Source: Nitrospirota bacterium
Lineage (GTDB): Bacteria; Nitrospirota; Nitrospiria; Nitrospirales; Nitrospiraceae
Direction: 5' to 3'
Length of the DNA stretch: 64,000 bases
NCBI GenBank assembly: GCA_040757595.1
Contig: JBFLWP010000010.1
Location: 62,001-126,000, forward strand
The notes beneath the pieces are model-generated. The model saw only the letters and a list, made by a program, of their open reading frames with translations. It made no database searches and was not told the DNA's origin. The position numbers and the translations under genes are program-made. Positions 50,612 to 62,811 of the stretch are shown one piece after another. The stretch's first letter is position 1. Each line of letters starts with the position of its first letter.

Positions 50612-51652
50612 CTACATCGAGTCTCGGGCCTCGTGCCCCGCGCCCGTTGTTACGACCGATTCCCGCAGGCGCAGGAGCACGTTCTCCAGCGCCATCTGCT
50701 GGTTCAGGTTGCGGTTCGCGTCGCGCTCGATCGCCTGCAGTTCCTCCAACAGGCTGACGAGCGGCTCAAGCCGGAGGGAGCGGGCCGTCTGTCGCAGCTC
50801 GGGGAGCCGGTCCAGGTTCAGCACCAGGTCTGGATCGGCGTCCACGTGGACCAACAGGAGGTCGCGGGCCCACCGGCCGACCCACTCCAGCGCCTCTTTG
50901 GCCCGATCGGCCTTGGAGAGGGTCTCGGCCGCGGTGAGCAGCGAACCGGCCGATCGCAAGGATTCGGGAGCCGCGAGACGGCAGAACTCGTCTCGTTGAG
51001 CCCGGATCGCGGCCAGGTCGGCTGTCAGAGCCTGTCCGATCCGGCCCTGCGTGGCCAAAGCCAGAAAGCGGGCGTCGTCGGGCGGGAGGGCCCGATGGGT
51101 GATCAGCGCGGCTTCGACCTGGGTGTGGGCCGGAGGGACGAAGCGGATGCGCTGGCACCGGGACCGGACCGTCGCCGGCAGCGCCGCGGGCCTGCTGCTG
51201 ACCAGGATGAACAGGCTGTGGGCGGTCGGCTCCTCCAACGTCTTGAGCAGGGCGTTGGCTGCGCCCTGCGTCATCCGGTCCGCCTCGTCGATCACGCAGA
51301 CCTTGAGCCGGCCGACCAGAGGCCGGTAGACGATCTGCGGCTCCAGCTCGCGAATCCGTTCGATCTTGATCTGGGGATTGGCCTGCTCCCGGTCCGGCTC
51401 GATCAGCAACAGGTCCGGGTGAGTGAAGCTCTCGGTCTGTCGGCAGGACCGGCAGGTCCCGCAAGCGTCCAGACCCTCGGGGCCGTACTCGGTCTCGCAG
51501 TTGACGGCCTGGGCGAACCGGACGGCGGCCAGCCGCTTGCCGATCCGGTCCTCCCCGTGGAAGAGGTAGGCGTGGGCCACCCGGTCGTGCCGGAGGGCGG
51601 CGCGCAGGATGGCCTTGGGTCGCTCGTGGCCGATGAGGTCGCGGAACGGCAT
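50612..51652 (-). CDS. holB: DNA polymerase III subunit delta'
   Basis: 346 residues. MPFRDLIGHERPKAIL starts the AAA+ domain; HAYLFHGEDRIGKRLAA is the degenerate Walker A (GExRIGK), a zinc module CGTCRSCRQ follows, and CVIDEADRMTQGAANALLKT and LEEP are the Walker B region of clamp-loader subunits. A longer frame reaches back into the MITE end at 51657-51676 but is not family sequence. It helps load the sliding clamp. Confidence 0.92.
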   Translation of the reverse strand: MPFRDLIGHERPKAILRAALRHDRVAHAYLFHGEDRIGKRLAAVRFAQAVNCETEYGPEGLDACGTCRSCRQTESFTHPDLLLIEPDREQANPQIKIERIRELEPQIVYRPLVGRLKVCVIDEADRMTQGAANALLKTLEEPTAHSLFILVSSRPAALPATVRSRCQRIRFVPPAHTQVEAALITHRALPPDDARFLALATQGRIGQALTADLAAIRAQRDEFCRLAAPESLRSAGSLLTAAETLSKADRAKEALEWVGRWARDLLLVHVDADPDLVLNLDRLPELRQTARSLRLEPLVSLLEELQAIERDANRNLNQQMALENVLLRLRESVVTTGAGHEARDSM

Positions 51653-51656
51653 GATT

Positions 51657-51866
51657 CCTAGCAGGCTGTTGAAAAACCGTTTTTCTACCTCAGCACACGG
51701 CACGTTATGAGACCGCGAATGCGGTCAGGGGACGCCACAGGATGTTCAAAAAGGCCGTCCAGCGCGGCCGCAGCCAGCGAGGAGGCGAGGCGTACTCTTT
51801 CCGGTACGTTGAGCCTCTGAGCGCTGCGAGAACAAAGCTGGCGGACTTTTTCAACATCCTGCTAGG
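51657..51866. mobile_element. MITE with 20-bp terminal inverted repeats (IS630-like?)
   Basis: Left end CCTAGCAGGCTGTTGAAAAA (51657-51676) matches the complement of the right end (51847-51866) in 19 of 20 positions. A third, internal copy of the end motif lies at 51738-51752 (CAGGATGTTCAAAAA), and the 51738-51862 segment is itself an imperfect palindrome at its ends. 210 bp, no open frame. CTAG at both ends would fit IS630-type TA duplication. It sits between tmk and holB, and its right end supplies the tmk stop codon. Confidence 0.75.
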
Positions 51867-52548
51867 AGAACTTGACGGCTGTGCGCCGCCTGGACAGGAG
51901 CGAGCGTACGATCACGCCGACCTTGTCCGCGATCTTGTCGGGAGCCGGGCGGCCGTCCAGCACGGTAATCCGGCGGGGTTCCTTCGCCGCCAATGACAGG
52001 AAGCCGCGGCGGACCCGCTCATGGAACCGCCTGGCCTCCCGATCCATCCGGTTCAGTTCGCCCTCCCGGCGGCGCCGGGCCAGCCCGGCGGGCACGGCGA
52101 TGTCGAAGAGCAGGGTCAGGTCGGGCGTCAGTCCCTTGGTCGCCACCCGATTCATGCGGCGCAGAGTCCGCAAATCCAGCCCGCGGCCGTACCCCTGATA
52201 GGCCAGGGTGGAATCGGAGAACCGGTCGCAGAGGACCACGGCACCCTGTCTGAGAGCCGGCTCGATCACGTGGGTCACGTGCTGCCGGCGGCAGGCGAGA
52301 ATCAAGAGCGCTTCGCATTCCGGCGTCATCGTTTCTGCAGCCGGTGCCTCGCCTGACGGATTCAGCAGGATCTCTCTGATGCGCTCGGCGAGGGGCGTGC
52401 CGCCCGGCTCACGGGTCTCGACGACCCGGTAGCCCCGTTCCCGGAGAAGCTTCGCCAGCCGATGGAGCTGGGTGGTCTTTCCGCTTCCCTCGATCCCCTC
52501 CACGGTGATCAGAATGCCTCGCTTCCGTCTCCTCTTGATGCCCATCAT
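51862..52548 (-). CDS. tmk: Thymidylate kinase
   Basis: 228 residues. ITVEGIEGSGKTTQ (P-loop), TREPGGTPLAERIREI, and CDRFSDSTLAYQGYGRG (DRF/Y motif) are all diagnostic. It phosphorylates dTMP to dTDP; that also feeds the dTTP used by RmlA. The stop codon TAG is read from the CTAG of the MITE end (51862-51864), so the final residues may differ from the ancestral protein. First gene of the operon that continues with holB and metG. Confidence 0.94.
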   Translation of the reverse strand: MMGIKRRRKRGILITVEGIEGSGKTTQLHRLAKLLRERGYRVVETREPGGTPLAERIREILLNPSGEAPAAETMTPECEALLILACRRQHVTHVIEPALRQGAVVLCDRFSDSTLAYQGYGRGLDLRTLRRMNRVATKGLTPDLTLLFDIAVPAGLARRRREGELNRMDREARRFHERVRRGFLSLAAKEPRRITVLDGRPAPDKIADKVGVIVRSLLSRRRTAVKFS

Positions 52549-52582
52549 CCTCTCTCAAAATCGGGTCGGCAGTAGGAGAGGC

Positions 52583-52611
52583 ATAGTAATCCAAGTCATT
52601 GAAATTCTCAA
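52583..52611 (-). promoter_or_regulatory. Promoter of the tmk-holB-metG operon
   Basis: On the minus strand TTGAGA (complement of 52606-52611), a 17-bp spacer and TACTAT (complement of 52583-52588). 35 bp upstream of tmk. Confidence 0.6.
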
Positions 52612-52619
52612 TAAAAGGC

Positions 52620-52649
52620 TTGCGGGCACCCGGTTGAAGCCTGTATGAT
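52620..52649 (+). promoter_or_regulatory. Promoter of the DUF502 gene
   Basis: TTGCGG (52620-52625), 18-bp spacer, TATGAT (52644-52649), 24 bp before the GTG at 52674. Divergent from the tmk promoter. Confidence 0.5.
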
Positions 52650-52673
52650 GAGCCCGCGAGGAGCGCCCGCCCG

Positions 52674-53341
52674 GTGAAAACACTCCGTGCCTCACTGAAA
52701 CGCTATTTCCTGACGGGCTTGCTCGTCATCACCCCCATTTGGGGGACGGTACTGATCCTCAAGACGCTGTTCGTCAGCGTGGACAACATCCTGGGGGACG
52801 CGCTGGCTCGGCTGGTCATCCCGGACTACTACGTGCCCGGGCTGGGTATCCTGACCCTCCTCCTGCTGATCTTCGCCACGGGGCTCCTGACCACCAACTT
52901 CATCGGCGGGCAGATCGTGAAGCGCTGGGAGGAGCTCCTCCACCGGGTGCCGGTCGTGCGGGGGATCTATGCGACGCTGAAATCCATGATGGACATCCTG
53001 TCCTTCAAGGAGAGGGGAAAATACAACCGGGTCGTCCTGATCCAGTTTCCCAAGAACGGGCACTACTGCTTCGCCTTCGTGACCGGCATGATGCCGGGTG
53101 AGGTGCAGGAGATCGCGCAGGAGCCGCTCCTGAACGTCTACGTGCCCACGTCTCCCAATCCCACCTCCGGGTATTTCCTGCTCGTGCCGGAGAAGGAGGT
53201 GGTTCCGCTGGACATGAGCGTGGACGAGGCGATGAAACTGATCGTCTCGGGCGGCCTGTATACGCCTCCGGCGTCCGTTTCGGCGCAGGATCGGCCGGCC
53301 GGGGCCGCGGCCGAGCGGGCCGGCGTGGAGGCGCCCATCGT

Positions 53342-53345
<4 letters not shown>
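52674..53345 (+). CDS. DUF502 membrane protein
   Basis: 223 residues. Two membrane segments (~12-35 and ~57-78), then a soluble domain with RVPVVRGIYATLKSMMDIL and FVPTSPNPTSGYF-like segment (VPTSPNPTSGYFLLVPE), the hallmarks of DUF502. Function is unknown; related to plant COV proteins. ATGA overlap with glmU suggests a cell-envelope role. GTG start. Confidence 0.85.
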
Positions 53346-54985
<1,640 letters not shown>

Positions 54986-54991
54986 AAGAAC

Positions 54992-56821
54992 ATGTGCGGG
55001 ATCATCGGATACGTCGGGCGTCGGCAGGCCGTGCCGATCCTGCTGGAGGGGCTGCGACGGCTGGAGTACCGGGGGTACGATTCAGCCGGCCTCGCGGTGC
55101 TGCAGAAGGGCCGGATCGAGGTGCGGCGCAGCGTGGGCAAGCTGGTCAATCTCGAGAAGGCCGTGGCCGCACAAGGATTGTCCGGCACGGTCGGAATCGG
55201 CCACACCCGCTGGGCCACGCACGGCAAGCCTTCCGAGCAGAACGCCCATCCGCACCGTTCCGGCGAATGCGTGCTGGTTCACAACGGTATCATCGAGAAC
55301 TACCTGCCTCTCAAGCAGCAGCTCCAGCAGGAGGGCTATCGCTTCGAGTCCGAGACCGACACGGAGGTGATCGCCCACCTGGTCAGCCGGCACATGAAAC
55401 GCGGGATGGGGCTTGCCGACGCCGTCCGCACCGCGGCTGGCGAGGTCAAAGGGAGCTACGCGATTGCGGTGATCTGCGAGAGCGAGCCGGACAAGCTGGT
55501 CGCCGCCCGCTCCGGCTGCCCGCTGGTGGTCGGCCGGACGAACGACGCGGTCCTGGTGGCCTCGGACGTGATGGCGATGCTGGAGCACACGAGGGACGTG
55601 ACCTATCTGGAGGAGGGCGACATCGCCGAGGCGACGGCCGGCGATGTCCGGATCACCGGCGCCGACGGCCGGCTCGTCGCGAGGCCCGTGACCCGGATCA
55701 CCTGGGACGCGGCGGCGGCGGAGAAGGGCGGGTACCGGCATTTCATGTTGAAGGAGATCCACGAGCAGCCCCAGGCGATCCGCGACACGATCCGGGGCCG
55801 CTACAGCTTCGAGACCGGGGAGGCGGACCTGCCGGACATCGGCCTGACCCGCGAGCAGTTCGCGGAGATCGGGCGGATCTGGATCGTGGCCTGCGGCACC
55901 TCCTGGCACGCGGGGCTCGTGGGCAAGTACCTGTTGGAAGAGTTGGTCCGGACGCCGGTCCAGGTGGACATCGGGTCGGAGTTCCGGTACCGCGATCCGC
56001 TCGTGCGCAAGGAGGATCTCTTCATCACGATCTCGCAGTCGGGCGAGACGGCCGACACCCTGGCCGCGGCGCGGGAAGCCAAGAGTAAGGGTGCGCGGGT
56101 GGTGTCGATCGTGAACGTCGTGGGGAGCACGCTGGCGCGCGAGTCGGACGGGGTGCTCTACACCCGTTGCGGGCCGGAGATCGGCGTGGCCTCGAGCAAG
56201 GCGTTCACCGCCCAGTTGGCGGCGCTCTATCTCCTGGCCCTCCACCTGGCCCGCGTGCGCGGGACGCTCAATGCCAACGACGGCCGGGTCTGGCTGGAGC
56301 GGTTCGTGGCGCTGCCGGCGCTGGTCGAGCAGATCCTGGAGCGGGAACCGGAGATCGCGGCCATCGCGAAGCGATTTTACACGAAGCAAAACTTCCTCTA
56401 CCTCGGACGGGGCATCAATTACCCGATCGCGTTGGAGGGGGCCTTGAAGCTGAAGGAGATTTCCTACATCCACGCCGAGGGGTACGCGGCCGGAGAGATG
56501 AAGCACGGTCCGATCGCGCTGATCGACGAGAACATGCCGGTCGTGGTCCTCGTGCCGCAGGACCGGCTGTACGAGAAGACGGTCAGCAACCTGATGGAAG
56601 TCAAGGCCCGCAACGCGCCGGTCATCGCGTTCGCGAGCGAGGGGGAACGGGAGCTGGGGAAAGTCGCGGACGTCATCTTCACGGTCCCGAACGTGCCGCC
56701 GCTGCTGACCCCCGTCCTCTTTACGGTCGCCTTGCAGTTGCTGGCCTACCACGTCGCCGTGCTGCGGGGAACGGACGTGGACCAGCCGAGGAACCTGGCG
56801 AAGAGCGTGACGGTAGAATAA
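54992..56821 (+). CDS. glmS: Glutamine-fructose-6-phosphate aminotransferase (isomerizing)
   Basis: 609 residues. MCGIIGYVGRR exposes the N-terminal nucleophile Cys; the glutaminase domain (HTRWATHGKPSEQNAHPHRS) is followed by two SIS sugar-isomerase domains (VACGTSWHAGLVGKYL, ISQSGETADTLAA, YAAGEMKHGPIALID). C terminus QPRNLAKSVTVE is standard. First committed step to UDP-GlcNAc. No glmS ribozyme was recognised upstream; the gap to glmU is six bases. Confidence 0.97.
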   Translation: MCGIIGYVGRRQAVPILLEGLRRLEYRGYDSAGLAVLQKGRIEVRRSVGKLVNLEKAVAAQGLSGTVGIGHTRWATHGKPSEQNAHPHRSGECVLVHNGIIENYLPLKQQLQQEGYRFESETDTEVIAHLVSRHMKRGMGLADAVRTAAGEVKGSYAIAVICESEPDKLVAARSGCPLVVGRTNDAVLVASDVMAMLEHTRDVTYLEEGDIAEATAGDVRITGADGRLVARPVTRITWDAAAAEKGGYRHFMLKEIHEQPQAIRDTIRGRYSFETGEADLPDIGLTREQFAEIGRIWIVACGTSWHAGLVGKYLLEELVRTPVQVDIGSEFRYRDPLVRKEDLFITISQSGETADTLAAAREAKSKGARVVSIVNVVGSTLARESDGVLYTRCGPEIGVASSKAFTAQLAALYLLALHLARVRGTLNANDGRVWLERFVALPALVEQILEREPEIAAIAKRFYTKQNFLYLGRGINYPIALEGALKLKEISYIHAEGYAAGEMKHGPIALIDENMPVVVLVPQDRLYEKTVSNLMEVKARNAPVIAFASEGERELGKVADVIFTVPNVPPLLTPVLFTVALQLLAYHVAVLRGTDVDQPRNLAKSVTVE

Positions 56822-56825
56822 AAAC

Positions 56826-56910
56826 CGTGAGAGGTGAGGCGTGAAACGTGAGACGGAAAGGGCAAGGCCTTTTTCTTGCCTCCTCGCGCCTTACGCGTGA
56901 CGCCTCGCGA
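56826..56910. repeat. Gene-boundary inverted repeat, GTGAAACGTGAGG-type units
   Basis: GTGAGAGGTGAGGCGTGAAA on the left; CGCCTTACGCGTGACGCCTC on the right. A GGCAAG/CTTGCC stem with a T-rich loop lies in the middle (about 56860-56879). Between glmS and gatC. Confidence 0.7.
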
Positions 56911-56918
56911 TTCTTGAG

Positions 56919-57218
56919 ATGCAAATCAGCAAGCAAGACGTTGAGCACGTGGCGAAGCTGGCCCGGTTGGACATCACCGAGGCCGAGAAGGAGGCTTTCA
57001 GCAGGCAGTTGAGCAGCATCCTGAGCTACGTCGAGAAGCTGAAGGCGATCGATACGGAGGGGACCGAGCCGACTGCCACGGTCTTGGAGCAGGTCAACGT
57101 GTTCCGCGAGGACGAGGTGCGTCCCTCTCCGTCCGTCGAGCGGGCCCTGGTCAACGCGCCCGAGTCGTTCGAGGGGCACTTTGTCGTGCCGAAGATCATC
57201 GAAGAACGCGAGAGGTGA
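56919..57218 (+). CDS. gatC: Asp-tRNA(Asn)/Glu-tRNA(Gln) amidotransferase subunit C
   Basis: 99 residues: ISKQDVEHVAKLARLDITEA and FSRQLSSILSYVEKL, then LVNAPESFEGHFVVPKII, all typical of GatC. It stabilises the GatA-GatB complex that converts mischarged Glu-tRNA(Gln) or Asp-tRNA(Asn). gatA and gatB follow at 57762 and 60065, separated by unrelated genes. Confidence 0.94.
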   Translation: MQISKQDVEHVAKLARLDITEAEKEAFSRQLSSILSYVEKLKAIDTEGTEPTATVLEQVNVFREDEVRPSPSVERALVNAPESFEGHFVVPKIIEERER

Positions 57219-57300
57219 AGGGTGATGCGTGAGGAGCTGGAACTCTTGACGGCCCATGACGCGATACACCCTTCGCCTGTCACCGATCACCCATCACGGA
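57214..57300. repeat. Gene-boundary inverted repeat, GTGATGCGTGAGG-type units
   Basis: GAGGTGAAGGGTGATGCGTG on the left; CGCCTGTCACCGATCACCCA on the right. It begins in the gatC stop codon and ends just before panD. Confidence 0.7.
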
Positions 57301-57308
57301 GTGTATAA

Positions 57309-57665
57309 ATGTTTCGACAAATGTTGCGGGCGAAAATTCACCGGGCGACCGTGACGGACGCCAACCTGGAATACGAAGGCAGCCTGACCGTGGACGAGGA
57401 TCTGCTGGACGCGGCCGGCATCCTGCCCTACGAACTGGTGATGATCTCGAACCTGAACAACGGGGAGCGGTTCACCACCTACGCGATGGCGGGCAAGCGG
57501 GGGGGCGGGGAAATCGTGCTGAACGGGCCGACGGCCCGCAAGGCCGTGGTGGGGGACAAGATCATCGTCTTCTGCTACGAGTTCTACAACGAGGACGAGG
57601 CCAAGCGGCACAAGCCCCGGATCATCCAGGTGGACGAGCGCAACCGGATCATCAACAAGGGGTGA
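57309..57665 (+). CDS. panD: Aspartate 1-decarboxylase
   Basis: 118 residues. The proenzyme cleavage site is Gly24-Ser25 (LEYEGSLTVDEDLL), which yields the pyruvoyl group; the rest (GERFTTYAMAGKRGGGEI, VGDKIIVFCYEF) matches PanD. Makes beta-alanine for pantothenate/CoA. Its position between gatC and gatA is unusual. The 3' end runs into the next inverted repeat. Confidence 0.95.
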   Translation: MFRQMLRAKIHRATVTDANLEYEGSLTVDEDLLDAAGILPYELVMISNLNNGERFTTYAMAGKRGGGEIVLNGPTARKAVVGDKIIVFCYEFYNEDEAKRHKPRIIQVDERNRIINKG

Positions 57666-57750
57666 TGGGTGATAGGTGACGGGTGAGGAAGTGGAGCGTC
57701 CGACAAACATTTCCCTGAACCGATCACCCGTCACCTGTCACCCGTCACGG
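57663..57750. repeat. Gene-boundary inverted repeat, GTGATGGGTGATAGG-type units
   Basis: GTGATGGGTGATAGGTGACG on the left, ATCACCCGTCACCTGTCACC on the right; ~37 bp between arms. It covers the panD stop codon. Confidence 0.75.
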
Positions 57751-57761
57751 TTTCATAGGCC

Positions 57762-59228
57762 ATGTCGCTTCACAAGCTGACGCTCCGCGAGCTCCAGGAC
57801 AGGTTCACCAAGGGGGAGGTCTCGGCCCGCGACATCGTCTGCGCCTACGGCCTGCGGATCAGGCAGACGGAGCCCAAGGTCCGGGCGTACATCACGCTGA
57901 CCCAGGATGCCGCCCTGGCTCAGGCCGAGGCGCTGGACCAGCGGCTCAAGGCCTGGCGCAAGACCGTGCCGATGATGGGCATGCCGCTTGCGGTCAAGGA
58001 CAACATCTGCACGGAGGGGGTTCGGACCACCTGCGCCTCGCGCATCCTGGGCGATTTCGTCCCCCCGTACGATGCAACCGTGATCGCGCGGCTGCGCGAG
58101 CGGGGCTACCTGCTCCTCGGCAAGACCAACCTGGACGAGTTCGCGATGGGCTCCTCGACGGAGAACTCGGCCTTCGGCCCCAGCCGCAACCCGTGGGGCT
58201 TGAGCCTGGTGCCTGGCGGGTCCAGCGGCGGGTCGGCCGCCGCGGTGGCCGCGGACGCATGTGTGGCGGCCCTGGGATCCGACACGGGCGGGTCCATCCG
58301 CCAGCCGGCCGCCTTCTGCGGGGTGGTCGGGCTCAAGCCGACCTACGGCCGCGTCTCGCGCTACGGGCTGGTCGCCTTCGCCTCTTCGCTGGATCAGATC
58401 GGGCCGATCACGAAGGAGGTGGCCGACGCGGCGATCCTGATGAACGTGCTCGCCGGGCACGATCCGATGGATGCCACCTCCGCCGACCTCCCGGTTCCCG
58501 ACTACACCAGGGCGTTGAAGAAGGAGGACTTGAAGAAGCTGAAGGTGGGCGTCCCGCGCGAATTTTTCACCGAGGGGCTGGACCCGGAGGTCGAGCGGGC
58601 GGTGATGGCGGCGGTGGAGGAGCTCAAGGCCCTCGGCGGGGAGGTTAAAGACATCAGCCTGCCCATGACGGACGCGGCGGTCGCGACCTACTATCTGATC
58701 GCCACGGCCGAAGCCAGCTCGAACCTGGCCCGCTACGACGGGGTGAGGTACGGCCTGCGATCCAAGCAGACCAGAACCCTGCTGGAGCTGTACACGAAGA
58801 CCAGGCAGGAGGGGTTCGGGCCGGAGGTGAAGCGGCGCATCATGCTGGGCACCTACGCCCTCAGCGCCGGCTACTACGACGCCTACTACGGAAAGGCCCA
58901 GGCGGTGCGCACCCTGATCCGGCGGGATTTCGAGGCGGCGTTCCGAGAGGTGGACCTGATCGTGACGCCGGTGACGCCGACCCCCGCCTTCAAGCTCGGG
59001 GAAAAAATCGAGGATCCGCTCCAGATGTACCTCTCGGACATCTACACGATCTCAGTGAACCTGGCTGGCAATCCGGCCATCTCGGTGCCCTGCGGGTTCA
59101 GCCAGGCCGGGCTCCCGATCGGTCTGCAGCTCATCGGGCGTCCGTTCGAGGAGGAGACGCTCCTGCGCGGGGCCCATGCGTACGAGCAGGCCACCAATTG
59201 GCATGCGAGGAGGCCGGCGATCCGGTAA
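57762..59228 (+). CDS. gatA: Asp-tRNA(Asn)/Glu-tRNA(Gln) amidotransferase subunit A
   Basis: 488 residues of the amidase signature family. Catalytic Lys in [11 protein letters not shown], the cis-Ser in [16 protein letters not shown], and the nucleophile Ser in [31 protein letters not shown] and [12 protein letters not shown] are GatA-typical. It releases ammonia from glutamine for GatB. Confidence 0.96.
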   Translation: MSLHKLTLRELQDRFTKGEVSARDIVCAYGLRIRQTEPKVRAYITLTQDAALAQAEALDQRLKAWRKTVPMMGMPLAVKDNICTEGVRTTCASRILGDFVPPYDATVIARLRERGYLLLGKTNLDEFAMGSSTENSAFGPSRNPWGLSLVPGGSSGGSAAAVAADACVAALGSDTGGSIRQPAAFCGVVGLKPTYGRVSRYGLVAFASSLDQIGPITKEVADAAILMNVLAGHDPMDATSADLPVPDYTRALKKEDLKKLKVGVPREFFTEGLDPEVERAVMAAVEELKALGGEVKDISLPMTDAAVATYYLIATAEASSNLARYDGVRYGLRSKQTRTLLELYTKTRQEGFGPEVKRRIMLGTYALSAGYYDAYYGKAQAVRTLIRRDFEAAFREVDLIVTPVTPTPAFKLGEKIEDPLQMYLSDIYTISVNLAGNPAISVPCGFSQAGLPIGLQLIGRPFEEETLLRGAHAYEQATNWHARRPAIR

Positions 59229-59230
59229 AG

Positions 59231-59330
59231 ACGTGAAACGTGAGAGGTGAAACGTGAACGGTCCGGAAACTAGGGCGATGGAGTGGCGCAGTTCCGTTGC
59301 GTCTCACGTTTTACGTCTTACGTCTCACGA
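59231..59330. repeat. Gene-boundary inverted repeat, ACGTGAAACGTGAGAGG-type units
   Basis: ACGTGAAACGTGAGAGGTGA and more on the left; GTCTCACGTTTTACGTCTTA and CGTCTCACGA on the right. ~35 bp between arms. Between gatA and the DUF948 gene. Confidence 0.75.
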
Positions 59331-59350
59331 GAGATGAGAGGGGGAGGCCT

Positions 59351-59758
59351 ATGGCATTCATCGAGATCGCGGTCCTCTTGATCGCCATCGCCTTTGCCGT
59401 GTTGGTCGGGTTTCTGGTTCCCGCGCTGATCGAGGTCAAGAAAACGGTGGCCGAGTCGCATCAATTGCTGGCGCGGATGAACGCCGATCTTCCGTCGCTG
59501 ATCAAGGAGATGCGGGAAACGACGGAGAACATGAACACGGTGGCCGGGATGGTGAAGGATGGGATGGCCCATGCGTCGGTGCTCCTGCACGCCGTCGGCG
59601 ACATCGGCGAAACGGTGCAGGAGGTCCACGACACCGTGCGCGGCCAGAGCGGGAGGCTGCTCGTGAACCTGGCCAGCGTCGTGGCCGGGTTCAAAGCGGC
59701 CTCGGCGGTGGTGAAAGAACGGATGCACAATGAAGGAGGGGAGTCCAATGGGGGATGA
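59351..59758 (+). CDS. DUF948 family membrane protein
   Basis: 135 residues. One N-terminal membrane helix (IEIAVLLIAIAFAVLVGFLV), then a long coiled-coil-like helical domain (VKKTVAESHQLLARM, MRETTENMNTVAG). This matches DUF948, whose members often precede YtxH genes. ATG 59351 follows GGGGAGG; the longer frame upstream is repeat-encoded. The 3' end overlaps the YtxH gene by 11 bp. Confidence 0.85.
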   Translation: MAFIEIAVLLIAIAFAVLVGFLVPALIEVKKTVAESHQLLARMNADLPSLIKEMRETTENMNTVAGMVKDGMAHASVLLHAVGDIGETVQEVHDTVRGQSGRLLVNLASVVAGFKAASAVVKERMHNEGGESNGG

Positions 59759-60064
59759 TCGGGGGTTTTCACCGGGGGCCGTGGGGCTGGCGTTCCTGAC
59801 CGGAGCGCTGGTGGGAGCGGCGGTCGCGCTCCTGTTCGCGCCGCAAGCGGGGCGCGAGACGCGGGAGCAGTTGCGGGGCTACGCCCGCCGGGCCGAGGAG
59901 AACCTGCAGGAGCTGGCCGGTCAGGCCGGCGAGGCGTTTGACCGGGCGGTGGACAAGGGCCGCGAGTTCGTCCAGCAGAAGAAGTCCGTCCTGACGGAAG
60001 CCTTCGAAGCGGGCCGCGAGGCCATGCGACGCGAGCGCGATCGGCTGAGCGGGGAAAAGCAGGC

Positions 60065-60068
<4 letters not shown>
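59748..60068 (+). CDS. YtxH domain protein
   Basis: 106 residues: [20 protein letters not shown] and [13 protein letters not shown] are the YtxH signature (a glycine-zipper-like membrane segment), followed by an amphipathic Glu/Arg-rich helix resembling apolipoprotein/LEA-type repeats. General-stress-associated family of unknown mechanism. AAGGAGGGG precedes ATG 59748. GTGA overlap with gatB. Confidence 0.85.
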
Positions 60069-61503
<1,435 letters not shown>

Positions 61504-61507
<4 letters not shown>

Positions 61508-62532
61508 GTGCCGCGCAGCTTGCCGTCGGCTTCGCCGTGCTCGCGATGGTGAACGGCGTCGCTGCCTGCGCGACCCAGCAGTTGAGCTTTACCGTGCTGG
61601 CGCCGGCCGAGGTGAATCTGAAAAGTCAGGGAGTGCGCTCCCTGGCCGTTTCGGACTTCACCGGGCCAGAGCAATCGGGGAGAAAAGTGGCCGAACTCTT
61701 TACCGCCGACCTTGCCCAAGGGAAGCACTTCAAGCTCGTTGAGCGAGAAAAACTGCTGGCGATGGAGAGGGAGCAAGCCCTGGGCATGATCGGGGTGGTT
61801 GATGAACGGATGGCGGCCAAGGCCGGGAAGCTTTTGGGGGTTGATGCGTTGGTCGTGGGGAACGTTTCGGCCTTTTCGGTGGAAGACAAGCCGTATACCA
61901 GGACGGTCATGAAGCAGAGGAGGACCGGACAGTATCGAACGGAATGCCGCGGGAACGATTGTTCCAAGGTCGAGATCACGGAAGAAGTGGCCGTTCAGGA
62001 GCAACATCACGTTCGCAACGGGACGGTCAGCATCGCCTATCGGGTCATCAAAGCTGAAACGGGGGAAGTGCTGGCTGGGCGGCAGGAGACGGGAAGCTAC
62101 CATTACGATTCCGGAGCCGGCTCCGGGAGAGAGCTTGGCCGGGAAGAGGTTCTGAGCACGTTGGCCCAGGAAGTGGTGGCCAAGTTGGCCGCCGACATCC
62201 AGCCGCACGCTGTCCAGGTCAATCGAGAATTTGAGAACGGCGGATGGCTCTTCGGCGATCCAGCCGTCAAACAGGGAATCGAGTATATCAGGGCAAACAG
62301 GCTGGACGACGGCATTCAGCACTGGGAAGCCGTGGTGAAGGAAAACCCCGTGAACGGCTCGGCCTGGTACAACCTTGGGCTTGCCTATGAGATGGCGGGG
62401 CATTTCGAGAAGGCGGAGAAGGCTTATCGGACCGCCGAGGGGATTGATCCGAAACCGAGGTACATCCAGGCTGTGTCAGATCTGCACAGGGAAGTCGAGC
62501 GGCGGAAGAAGCTGGAGGAGCAGACGAAGTGA
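61504..62532 (+). CDS. CsgG-like lipoprotein with C-terminal TPR
   Basis: 342 residues with ATGA overlap with gatB. Lipobox-like NGVAAC at residues 17-22. [38 protein letters not shown] and [20 protein letters not shown] follow the CsgG/curli-assembly fold found in many outer-membrane lipoproteins. Residues ~255-325 hold a TPR ([20 protein letters not shown]). No curli genes are present, so a secretion role is not implied. The two-Cys ECRGNDC loop is a distinctive insertion. Confidence 0.75.
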
Positions 62533-62589
62533 GTGAGGGGGCAGAGAAGCGAGCCGAACCCTCATGGGGCTGGCGCTGAGGAGTGCAAT

Positions 62590-62811
62590 ATGGCCGCCAC
62601 GCTATCGCGAATGACGAGGAACGAACTGAAGGAACTGATCGAAGCGACTGTTGAGCGGAAGCTTCGTGATCTGCTCGGAGACCCTGACGAAGGGCTGGCG
62701 CTGAAGAAGACGGTCCGAGAGAGGCTTCGGCGACAGAAGCGAGCCGTTGCTGCGGGCCAGCGTGGCGAATTGTTTACAGAGGTGGCCAGGCGTCTTGGCC
62801 TCGATTCGTGA
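62590..62811 (+). CDS. Antitoxin-like small protein
   Basis: 73 residues from ATG 62590 with GAGGAG upstream: MAATLSRMTRNELKELIEAT, VERKLRDLLGDPDEGLALKK, then a basic helical region. This pattern is common in small antitoxins that precede RelE/ParE toxins. A GTGA-type overlap with the toxin relic follows. The gene looks intact although its toxin is not. Confidence 0.65.
   Translation: MAATLSRMTRNELKELIEATVERKLRDLLGDPDEGLALKKTVRERLRRQKRAVAAGQRGELFTEVARRLGLDS

Noticed and set aside
56826-59330. CRISPR array candidate from repeated GTGAAACGTGA-like units
   Set aside because: Units are short, degenerate, back to back and inverted, with no equal-length spacers and no cas genes.
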